NCBI GenBank assembly: GCA_902385765.1
Contig: CABMGU010000045.1
Location: 1 to 13,846, forward strand
Source of the DNA: an uncultured archaeon
GTDB lineage: Archaea > Nanobdellota > Nanobdellia > Woesearchaeales > ARS49
DNA: 13,846 nt
Reading direction: 5' to 3'
A model generated the notes under the pieces. The model was not told where the DNA came from, did not search any database, and saw nothing but the letters and a program-made list of their open reading frames with translations. Made by a program: the position numbers and the translations under genes. The first letter of the stretch is position 1. Each line of letters starts with the position of its first letter. This document shows positions 6,010-10,877 of this stretch, piece by piece.

Positions 6010-6947
6010 AATTCCATCGCCATTCTGGATTCCATCAGATCTCTCTGCAGTTCAAGCGCCTGGTGCAGGGTGCAAAGCAGAAGTATTTCCTGCGGAGGTA
6101 GCTTATGCGAAACCGCTGAAAGCTCAGTAGCAACAAGTTCCTTGTTTTCAGTCAATTTCCTGACGGTTTCAAAACGGAACTTGTAAAAAAGCTCATGGTA
6201 CAGGGCAAATGAATTATACATCTTGTCAAGAAGCAGCATTGTCTCTTTTCTAAGCTTTGCATCGTAGCCGAGCAGTTCTCGCCCGCAATTCTTGATCAAA
6301 TCAGTCAATTTATCCACGTTGGCTATTATGTGATATAATATGTGCGTGTTCAAGTCCTCTTTTCTGATCTTATTCAATATTCTCAAGGAATACGAAACAA
6401 ATTTGGTCAGGGTGTCGTGTTTTTCCTCACAAATCGTCTCTATTAAACTCTGATCATTGTTTCTTGCGCCCTCTATAAGGTCTTTTACGGCATCATCAAG
6501 CAATATGAAGGTCCTGCGAATAATGCTATCAAGCTCTTTGTCGGACGGAGTTGAAATCGCCTTAAGAATACAGAAATTCTCCTTCTGCTGTACGATTTCC
6601 ATTCCAGTCAGACGGTGAACCTCTGTATGAATCGCCGTAATGATTTTAACATCCTGTTTCACCCTGAAATGTGTTGTTACGGGTTTGTTCCAGGTAATTT
6701 TTATTTCGTCATACCCTTTCTTGTATAATCCGCGGATAAGAAAAATAATTGAAGAACGGTCAAGTTCAGTAACATCAATCTCAACAGGTTTTGTTTCTGC
6801 GGTCTTTTCAGTGGAAACTGTCAGTTTATTTCCATAATCCTCAATCTCAAGCTCATCCCCTTTTTTGATGCCATGCTGTAAAGCCCATTTTCTAGGCAAA
6901 GAAACAAGCTGTGTTGAATTTGCAATCTGAATGACTTTTCTTCTCAC
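6006..6947 (-). CDS. AbrB-PhoU fusion regulator (paralogue 1)
   Basis: A 313-residue protein with an N-terminal SpoVT/AbrB-type swapped-hairpin DNA-binding domain (residues 1-48: MRRKVIQIANSTQLVSLPRKW, then IKKGDELEIEDYGNKLTV) followed by an all-helical PhoU-like region (about 95-313). Archaeal proteins of this build are annotated as phosphate uptake regulators, but their regulated genes are mostly unproven. The partner at 7068-8006 shares almost the same start and end motifs (SLPRKW; ALE...RM.ME), so the two arose by tandem duplication. The ATG at 6947 has a GGGGGAG ribosome-binding site at 6953-6959. TATA-like stretches (about 6966-6975 and 6980-6990) in the AT-rich gap suggest it has its own promoter. 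No phosphate transport genes are in view, so the phosphate role is family inference only. Confidence 0.85.
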   Translation of the reverse strand: MRRKVIQIANSTQLVSLPRKWALQHGIKKGDELEIEDYGNKLTVSTEKTAETKPVEIDVTELDRSSIIFLIRGLYKKGYDEIKITWNKPVTTHFRVKQDVKIITAIHTEVHRLTGMEIVQQKENFCILKAISTPSDKELDSIIRRTFILLDDAVKDLIEGARNNDQSLIETICEEKHDTLTKFVSYSLRILNKIRKEDLNTHILYHIIANVDKLTDLIKNCGRELLGYDAKLRKETMLLLDKMYNSFALYHELFYKFRFETVRKLTENKELVATELSAVSHKLPPQEILLLCTLHQALELQRDLMESRMAMEF

Positions 6948-7067
6948 TTTACTCCCCCATTAAACTTTTTATATTTGATGATTTATATATGATAAATTAT
7001 CCAGATGTATATAAATTTTTCTTATTTATATAAAGATTTTTGACGATTTAATAGAATTTATACGATT
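6948..7067 (-). promoter_or_regulatory. AT-rich promoter/terminator gap between the two AbrB-PhoU genes
   Basis: A 120-base gap of very high AT content with several TATA-like runs on both strands (for example around 6966-6990 and 7007-7035) and T/A tracts that could terminate the upstream gene. I see no open reading frame or stable hairpin in it. The most useful TATA candidates for the gene starting at 6947 are those within about 20-45 bases of its ATG. Confidence 0.4.
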
Positions 7068-8006
7068 TCAATATTCCATGGACATTCTTGTCTCTGTGAG
7101 GGTATTGAAAATCTCAAGCGCCTGATACATATCAAAAAGGAAGAGAACTTCCTCAGGAGCAACATTCTTTGTCTTAGCTATCAAATCGCTGTAAACTTTC
7201 TCTTTCAATTCAGTAATCTTGTGAACTTTTTCAAGATCAAACTTGTAAAACAAGTCATAAAACATGCCATAAGATTCACAGATGTGCTCCATAATCTCGT
7301 GGCTTTCTACCACCATTTTTTTGTCATAATTCAACAGATTACGCGCGGTTTCCTTGGCAATATCAACAATCTTATCCAGCATAGAAATCGTATAATACAT
7401 AAAATGAGTGTTCTTGGTCTCATCATGGCGCTTGTTGATAAGGCGCAATGAATGGCTGATAAAACGCGTTACGTTATCGTGCTTTTCTTCAATAGATTCG
7501 AGAAGTATCCTGTCATTATTTTTTGCGGCCATTATCAAATCTTTGCACGTATCAGAGATTAAAATAAAGGTCCTGCGCAGTACGTTGTCAAGCTCTTTCG
7601 GATCCGCGTTCGAAATCACTTTCAAAAGAATATAAGTTTTCTTCTCTTCAACAATCTCAAGACCAGGACACCTGTTAACTTCCTGGTGAACTACCGAGCT
7701 GATGCTGATATCCTGCTCTGTTCGATAGTGGTGAGTTATAGAACGGCTAAAATCCAGCTTAATCTCATCATATCCTTTCTTGTACAAACCCCTGATAAGA
7801 TGCATCATGGAAGATCTGTCAAGCTTTGTAACATCCACCTCAACACTCTCACTTTGAAGACCTTTATCGGTTGTGACAGTAAGCCTGCAACCCAGAGCTT
7901 CAACCTCCAACTCATCGCCTCTCTTTATGCCCCGTTCTACACACCACTTCCTTGGCAATGAGATTAATTGAGTAGATTCGGCTATTTGGATGACTTTGCG
8001 CCTCAT
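7068..8006 (-). CDS. AbrB-PhoU fusion regulator (paralogue 2)
   Basis: A 312-residue protein with the same architecture as the downstream gene: AbrB-like residues 1-48 (MRRKVIQIAESTQLISLPRKW, then IKRGDELEVEALGCRLTV), then a PhoU-like helical bundle that ends ALEIFNTLTETRMSMEY. The first 15 residues are nearly identical to paralogue 1, suggesting a conserved DNA or dimer contact, while the helical part has diverged more. The ATG at 8006 is preceded by a GAGGGG-type ribosome-binding site near 8012-8017 that overlaps one arm of an inverted repeat (8013-8032). A TATA-like site lies at 8041-8050. It is divergent from the micro-gene cluster that starts at 8163. A regulatory role by DNA binding is likely; the signal is inferred to be phosphate only from the family. 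Confidence 0.85.
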   Translation of the reverse strand: MRRKVIQIAESTQLISLPRKWCVERGIKRGDELEVEALGCRLTVTTDKGLQSESVEVDVTKLDRSSMMHLIRGLYKKGYDEIKLDFSRSITHHYRTEQDISISSVVHQEVNRCPGLEIVEEKKTYILLKVISNADPKELDNVLRRTFILISDTCKDLIMAAKNNDRILLESIEEKHDNVTRFISHSLRLINKRHDETKNTHFMYYTISMLDKIVDIAKETARNLLNYDKKMVVESHEIMEHICESYGMFYDLFYKFDLEKVHKITELKEKVYSDLIAKTKNVAPEEVLFLFDMYQALEIFNTLTETRMSMEY

Positions 8007-8012
8007 AAAAAC

Positions 8013-8032
8013 CCCTCTTTGCTATTAGAGGG
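8013..8032 (-). promoter_or_regulatory. Inverted repeat over the ribosome-binding site of the 8006 gene
   Basis: On the minus strand this is CCCTCT, eight bases, then AGAGGG, immediately before the ATG at 8006. The second arm contains the ribosome-binding site. If transcription starts upstream of 8032, the hairpin would hide that site. If it starts near 8020, as the TATA at 8041-8050 would predict, the repeat is better seen as a DNA operator around the start. Confidence 0.4.
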
Positions 8033-8040
8033 AGCTTATT

Positions 8041-8050
8041 ATTTATAAAG
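8041..8050 (-). promoter_or_regulatory. TATA box for the 7068-8006 regulator
   Basis: CTTTATAAAT on the minus strand, placing transcription start near 8020 and leaving a leader of about 14 bases. A second TATA-like run at 8078-8092 would give a longer leader. Confidence 0.4.
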
Positions 8051-8108
8051 TTTTCTACCGAATTATTAATATTGGTTTTTTTATATAAATTTTATATTCT
8101 ATCAGCAC

Positions 8109-8120
8109 AAAATATAAAGG
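8109..8120 (+). promoter_or_regulatory. TATA box for the micro-gene operon
   Basis: AAAATATAAAGG. The predicted start is near 8140, leaving a leader of about 23 bases that contains the strong GGAGGTG ribosome-binding site at 8152-8158, four bases before the ATG at 8163. Confidence 0.45.
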
Positions 8121-8162
8121 TAATTCTGCCTATAGAACACTACGGTTAGGAGGAGGTGGGAG

Positions 8163-8339
8163 ATGAGAAGCTTGGAGATTGAAAAGGTCTTTCCAGACCC
8201 ATTTGAAGAAGACGAAGAGGAAATCATAGAAGACAGAATGGACGAAGAATCAGCACGCGAGCTTGCCTTTGAGCAGGGTGTTGAAGAAGCAAACAACGAA
8301 ATGGTAGACGACTGGAAAGAAGAGGAAGAACTCGAATGA
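8163..8339 (+). CDS. Small, extremely acidic protein (58 residues), hypothetical
   Basis: I do not recognise this protein. It has 26 Asp or Glu among 58 residues and only five Arg or Lys, for a net charge near -21; it starts MRSLEIEKVFPDPFEEDEEE and ends DWKEEEELE. Such composition fits a nucleic-acid mimic, an inhibitor or a partner for a basic surface, but nothing in the sequence decides this. The ATG at 8163 has the strongest ribosome-binding site in the window (GGAGGTG, 8152-8158), supporting real expression. Its TGA overlaps the ATG of the next gene in an ATGA arrangement, so the two are probably translationally coupled. The reverse-strand open frame here is a mirror of the acidic codons. 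Confidence 0.7.
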   Translation: MRSLEIEKVFPDPFEEDEEEIIEDRMDEESARELAFEQGVEEANNEMVDDWKEEEELE

Positions 8340-8440
8340 ACCGAGTGTTCATCCGGGACATAGAAGAAATCAGAGAGTTCGTCAGACTACACAAATCAGA
8401 CGATTATTTTGATACAATACTGAGAAAGATGATGAGATGA
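8336..8440 (+). CDS. Micro-protein (34 residues), hypothetical
   Basis: A 34-residue reading frame, MNRVFIRDIEEIREFVRLHK then SDDYFDTILRKMMR, probably a single amphipathic helix or two. It starts on the ATGA shared with the acidic gene's stop and ends on a second ATGA shared with the next gene. The double coupling is the main evidence that it is a real gene rather than chance, and it is too short for family recognition. Basic residues at the C terminus could pair with the acidic upstream product, which is a guess. Confidence 0.5.
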   Translation: MNRVFIRDIEEIREFVRLHKSDDYFDTILRKMMR

Positions 8441-8544
8441 TGAAAAGAGCACACTGCGTGGGATGCGGGGAAATAATGGGACTGTTCGGTCAGGATGCGT
8501 ACTTATGCAGGACCTGTGAACTAAAAGACGCACCAGACTCATAG
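8437..8544 (+). CDS. Zinc-ribbon micro-protein (35 residues)
   Basis: A 35-residue protein, MMKRAHCVGCGEIMGLFGQD then AYLCRTCELKDAPDS, with two CxxC knuckles (C7/C10 and C24/C27) spaced 13 residues apart. This is enough for one treble-clef or zinc-ribbon site and nothing more. It is the third gene in a chain of ATGA overlaps (8336-8339, 8437-8440), so it is likely made from the same transcript as the acidic and helical micro-proteins. Function unknown; small zinc ribbons often bind nucleic acid or a partner protein. Confidence 0.65.
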   Translation: MMKRAHCVGCGEIMGLFGQDAYLCRTCELKDAPDS

Positions 8545-8558
8545 TCTTCACTCACTAC

Positions 8559-8613
8559 GACAATCCCGCCAGTCCGCAAGGGTTGGCGGGACTTGTTCTT
8601 AGACTTCATTGTC
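8559..8613. repeat. Nested inverted repeat (hairpin within an outer stem)
   Basis: An outer pair GACAAT (8559-8564) with ATTGTC (8608-8613) encloses a hairpin CCCGCCA (8565-8571) with TGGCGGG (8584-8590). The hairpin abuts the left outer arm without a linker, as in the cloverleaf elements, but the remaining 17 bases (8591-8607) form no convincing second arm. It is 12 bases before cloverleaf copy 3. It lacks a clear T tract, so it is not a strong terminator. Together these two structures fill the 178-base gap 8545-8722. Confidence 0.5.
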
Positions 8614-8624
8614 ACATTTTCAAT

Positions 8625-8705
8625 GCCGCGCCTTTGCTCGGCAAAGGTTGATTTTTTATCCCCACGCAAGCTAAGGGGAGAAGAAATCAAGTCTGCGACC
8701 GCGGC
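8625..8705 (-). repeat. Four-way-junction palindromic element, copy 3
   Basis: Outer stem GCCGCG (8625-8630) with CGCGGC (8700-8705). Short hairpin CCTTTGC-TCG-GCAAAGG (8631-8647). Long hairpin 8648-8663 with 8675-8690 (14 Watson-Crick pairs, one G-T, one mismatch, 11-nt loop). Mini hairpin GTC-TGC-GAC (8691-8699). Again there are no linkers. It is most similar to copy 1, and the differences are often compensatory: outer-stem T-A in copy 1 is C-G here, and a short-hairpin G-C in copy 1 is T-A here. It ends nine bases before the weak GGAAG ribosome-binding site of the 8723 gene, in the same orientation to its downstream gene as copy 1. Confidence 0.85.
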
Positions 8706-8722
8706 GACGAAGTGGAAGAACA

Positions 8723-8860
8723 ATGAAATGCCCAAAATGCTATAAGGAAGTCATAGGAGAAATGCAGAGCTTCTGCAGGCACTGCAAGTACTCATTTGAC
8801 TCAGGCGGAGACAGATGGTTCAATAATGAAGATGAGACAATACCTTTAAGCGAACTGTAA
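8723..8860 (+). CDS. Zinc-ribbon micro-protein (45 residues), tandem paralogue A
   Basis: A 45-residue protein, MKCPKCYKEVIGEMQSFCRH then CKYSFDSGGDRWFNNEDET and a short tail, with cysteines at 3, 6, 18 and 21 forming one zinc ribbon. An aromatic/acidic tail follows, built on DRWF. The gene at 8894 encodes a clear paralogue with identical cysteine spacing and the same DRWF tail, which argues that both are real. The ATG at 8723 has a weak GGAAG site five bases upstream, next to cloverleaf copy 3. No function is assignable beyond zinc binding. Confidence 0.7.
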   Translation: MKCPKCYKEVIGEMQSFCRHCKYSFDSGGDRWFNNEDETIPLSEL

Positions 8861-8863
8861 AAG

Positions 8864-8871
8864 CTTAAATA
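8864..8871 (+). promoter_or_regulatory. TATA box for the 8894 gene, probably leaderless
   Basis: CTTAAATA, centred about 26 bases before the ATG at 8894, with no ribosome-binding site between. This gives the second zinc-ribbon paralogue its own promoter, just after the stop of the first. Confidence 0.45.
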
Positions 8872-8893
8872 CCCTTATTCTGACACTGCCGTT

Positions 8894-9028
8894 ATGAAAT
8901 GCCCAAAATGCCACAGAGACAAATTCGGAGAACTGCAGTCAGTCTGCAAGCACTGCGGACACTGCGAAGGAAGCGACAGATGGTTCTCTGACGAGGAAGA
9001 GCCAGTATCATTCAAACTAGGTCCTTAA
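8894..9028 (+). CDS. Zinc-ribbon micro-protein (44 residues), tandem paralogue B
   Basis: A 44-residue protein, MKCPKCHRDKFGELQSVCKH then CGHCEGSDRWFSDEEE and a short tail, with cysteines at 3, 6, 18 and 21 and an extra C24. It aligns end to end with the protein at 8723-8860 (MKCPKC, GE.QS.C.HC, DRWF, acidic run), so the pair is a tandem duplication. The start is supported by a TATA-like site 26 bases upstream and by alignment. Its 3' end overlaps the end of the convergent phosphoesterase gene by 17 bases, so antisense interference between the two transcripts is possible. Function unknown. Confidence 0.7.
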   Translation: MKCPKCHRDKFGELQSVCKHCGHCEGSDRWFSDEEEPVSFKLGP

Positions 9029-9719
9029 TTCTGCCAAAATCCATAACCTCGTGAGACTTGTCATTGACAATGTAAACTTCAAAATTTGTGATGTTTTTGA
9101 TTAACGGGCTAAGAATTTCTTCTTTTGCCACATCAGTACCTTCTGCCAGCGGATTGAAAGAAGGCAGAACGATTAAAACGCTTTTCTTGTAAGTCCCTTT
9201 CAAGAAGCACTTGAACTTCTCTGCCTTTGCCTTCTCTCTCAAAGTAATCGCAGGATGCTCGTGACCGATAATAATAATTTTAGAAGGCTTATCAGGAACG
9301 TAATCACCGTGAACGATAAGAATATCCTTATGCGTTGCTTCCCTAACTTCCTTAATTTGTTTTTTTCTTGCGATAGGACCGAAAATAGTGTCGTGATTTC
9401 CCTTAACAGCCAAAAGTTCTATGTTCTTCTTTTCAAAATACTCGATTAATCTCAAAACTTCACGCCACTCCTGCACGCTGATAGTGCCGAACTCGTGCTT
9501 GATGTCCCCGTTCAGAATCACTTTCTCTACAGGAATTTGATTAAGAATCCAGTCCAAACGCCTTATTATCTGCTTAAACATTGACTTAGGAACAAGAACG
9601 CCTCTCTTTTGCAACGATTCTTCATAGCCAAGATGCAGGTCTGAGATAACTAATGCTTTGATATCTGAGAGATAGATACAAAGATCAATTGCGTAAATGT
9701 TTGGGGCCAACTTTATCAT
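9012..9719 (-). CDS. Archaeal SbcD/Mre11-related metallophosphoesterase
   Basis: A 235-residue calcineurin-like phosphoesterase. All dimetal-site motifs are present in order: SDLHLGYE (26-33), GDIKHEFG (71-78), GNHD (107-110), HGD (137-139) and GHEHP (152-156), plus PSFNPLAEG (186-194). The SDLHLGYE start and PSFNPLA ending fit the archaeal SbcD-related family (COG1407), whose bacterial members are sometimes found with large Lhr-type helicases. The natural substrate is not established; nuclease or nucleotide phosphatase activity are both possible. The ATG at 9719 overlaps the stop of the HEPN gene by four bases, making it the last gene of an MNT-HEPN-phosphoesterase operon. The catalytic residues look intact and length is normal. 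Confidence 0.88.
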   Translation of the reverse strand: MIKLAPNIYAIDLCIYLSDIKALVISDLHLGYEESLQKRGVLVPKSMFKQIIRRLDWILNQIPVEKVILNGDIKHEFGTISVQEWREVLRLIEYFEKKNIELLAVKGNHDTIFGPIARKKQIKEVREATHKDILIVHGDYVPDKPSKIIIIGHEHPAITLREKAKAEKFKCFLKGTYKKSVLIVLPSFNPLAEGTDVAKEEILSPLIKNITNFEVYIVNDKSHEVMDFGRIKDLV

Positions 9720-10222
9720 TTTTCAATCTCAAGACGCATTTTATCAAACAGTTCTTTAGTTCGCTTTTTGAGAACTTGAAATTCCTCCTCGCCAAGCGTG
9801 GTTCTTGTGGAATATTGCATTTTTTCCCTAACATCAAGAATTTTATTGCTATGCGCAAGATCGCTTGAAATATCTTTGTCAAAAATTTCCTTAAGATCTG
9901 CCAGATTCAGATGATTGACTGCGCCTTTTGAGATGAGCTCCTCAATAAAGGCAAATGTGCACGACTGGTTTCGTGATTCGTAACCGTGCTGAGCAAGAAT
10001 GGCCAACAGGCCATGATAAAGAGCATAAAAAGACGCGCTTGCCGACCAGTCACTATACTGCAAATCATGAAAGCTCGTCATAGCCTCAAAATTATGCACT
10101 GCCTTCGCCAAATGAGCCTGAACAGACTCTGCAGACGACAGGATTTTCCGCAAACCCTGATGGCGCTCCCCGCCCCTTTTGCCTTCTTCAAAGCACTTCT
10201 GAAGCTTATCGCTAGCTGACAT
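9716..10222 (-). CDS. HEPN-domain protein, partner of an MNT nucleotidyltransferase
   Basis: A 168-residue helical protein. The segment ASASFYALYHGLLAILAQHG (61-80) followed by the helix FAFIEELI is the signature look of COG1895-type HEPN domains, and the C-terminal VREKMQYST (131-139) matches their R..x.Y region. HEPN proteins paired with MNT nucleotidyltransferases form toxin-antitoxin modules (HepT-MntA), in which HEPN is usually an RNase. The standard HepT catalytic RX4HXY motif is not seen; an R-x4-H at residues 16-21 is in the wrong place. Either this is a non-RNase HEPN branch or its activity differs. The ATG at 10222 lies inside the end of the MNT gene (11-base overlap), and its own stop overlaps the phosphoesterase start, so all three are co-translated. 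The domain call is good; toxicity is inference. Confidence 0.75.
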   Translation of the reverse strand: MSASDKLQKCFEEGKRGGERHQGLRKILSSAESVQAHLAKAVHNFEAMTSFHDLQYSDWSASASFYALYHGLLAILAQHGYESRNQSCTFAFIEELISKGAVNHLNLADLKEIFDKDISSDLAHSNKILDVREKMQYSTRTTLGEEEFQVLKKRTKELFDKMRLEIEK

Positions 10223-10799
10223 TTTTCATCACCTGCACTAAAACATCAAACCCCCAAAGAACAACACCATTGCGCAAAGCCTCAACCACAATCGGGTCAT
10301 TATTTTTCAAATTATTCCTCAAATCATCACCCGTCTGGACAACATCCTGAACTTTAACAGGAACGATGTCCTGCACTTTGGCCAGCGCCTTCTTATAAGC
10401 TTCAAAATTCTTCCGCTCCAGAACAAATAAAACGTCAAGGTCTCCGGGTTCTTTCTTCGTGGTTATGTAAGAACCGAACAAAATACAAGCCTTTGCCACG
10501 GTTTTTAGAGCTTTAAGGTCTTCTGCACGCGCCCTAACCCTGCCTTCAAGCGAGTCGGACATCAAAGCAAGTTCCAAGACCCGCGAGGTCTTTTCACTCT
10601 CAAAATCAAGCCGGTAAGCCCTGATGTTGGCTATGTTCTCAACTTTAAGTATTCCTTCTTTTCCAAGCTTGGTAAGAATCTTGTAGGCGCCTCCAGAACT
10701 CACACCGCAAGCCTTTCCAATCTCGTTCATAGACAGGTTCTTTCCAGCGCTTGACGCCAGCAGCCGAAGCACACCTTTCTCATTCGCCGTCAAAATCAT
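10212..10799 (-). CDS. Winged-helix DNA-binding MNT-type nucleotidyltransferase
   Basis: A 195-residue protein with two parts. Residues 5-65 form a winged helix (MNEIGKACGVSSGGAYKILTKLGKEGIL, from about residue 24). The rest is a minimal nucleotidyltransferase with the polymerase-beta-type signature GSY...GDLDV (about 109-123). A plausible third metal ligand is the Asp in VKVQDVV. In MntA-HepT systems such proteins add AMP to the HEPN toxin and so neutralise it. The wHTH suggests it also represses its own promoter, which carries paired repeats. The ATG at 10799 was chosen because AAGGTGA (10805-10811) sits five bases upstream; a GTG at 10808 gives three more residues but overlaps that site. 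It is first in the operon with the HEPN and phosphoesterase genes. Confidence 0.8.
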   Translation of the reverse strand: MILTANEKGVLRLLASSAGKNLSMNEIGKACGVSSGGAYKILTKLGKEGILKVENIANIRAYRLDFESEKTSRVLELALMSDSLEGRVRARAEDLKALKTVAKACILFGSYITTKKEPGDLDVLFVLERKNFEAYKKALAKVQDIVPVKVQDVVQTGDDLRNNLKNNDPIVVEALRNGVVLWGFDVLVQVMKNVS

Positions 10800-10804
10800 A
10801 TCAT

Positions 10805-10837
10805 TCACCTTTAGTAAGCAGTCACTTACCTTTAGTA
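10805..10837 (-). promoter_or_regulatory. Candidate operator repeats of the MNT-HEPN operon
   Basis: Two near-identical 12-mers on the plus strand, TCACCTTTAGTA (10805-10816) and TTACCTTTAGTA (10826-10837), are exactly 21 bp apart, two helical turns. An inverted repeat GTAAG (10814-10818) / CTTAC (10825-10829) lies between them. The upstream 12-mer overlaps the TATA box and the other overlaps the ribosome-binding site. This is an ideal layout for autoregulation by the winged-helix MNT protein. Confidence 0.5.
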
Positions 10838-10845
10838 TATAAAGG
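10834..10845 (-). promoter_or_regulatory. TATA box of the MNT-HEPN-phosphoesterase operon
   Basis: CCTTTATATACT on the minus strand, centred near 10840. Transcription start is expected near 10814, leaving about 15 bases before the ATG at 10799. Confidence 0.5.
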
Positions 10846-10854
10846 TTTCTGTTT

Positions 10855-10877
10855 TAAAAAGAAGAAGAAATAAAAAA
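10855..10877 (-). terminator. T-rich archaeal-type terminator after the pur operon
   Basis: On the minus strand the 23 bases after the purH stop codon are almost all pyrimidine: TTTTTTA, then TTTCTTCTTC, then TTTTTA. There is no hairpin. Runs of T of this kind are enough to release archaeal RNA polymerase, so the purine operon probably ends here before the MNT promoter. Confidence 0.5.

Noticed and set aside
6948..7067. AT-rich gap as a replication origin
   Set aside because: There is no repeated origin-recognition-box-like motif, no orc1/cdc6 gene nearby, and the AT richness is explained by promoters and a terminator.
8102..8296. Minus-strand serine-rich open frame
   Set aside because: It is the reverse of the highly acidic micro-protein (GAA/GAG codons read as TTC/CTC), with no start signal; the plus frame has a strong ribosome-binding site.
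8490..8735. Minus-strand open frame of 81 codons across the hairpin region
   Set aside because: It runs through cloverleaf copy 3, the nested inverted repeat and the reverse of a zinc-ribbon gene, and the protein has no recognisable composition or ribosome-binding site.
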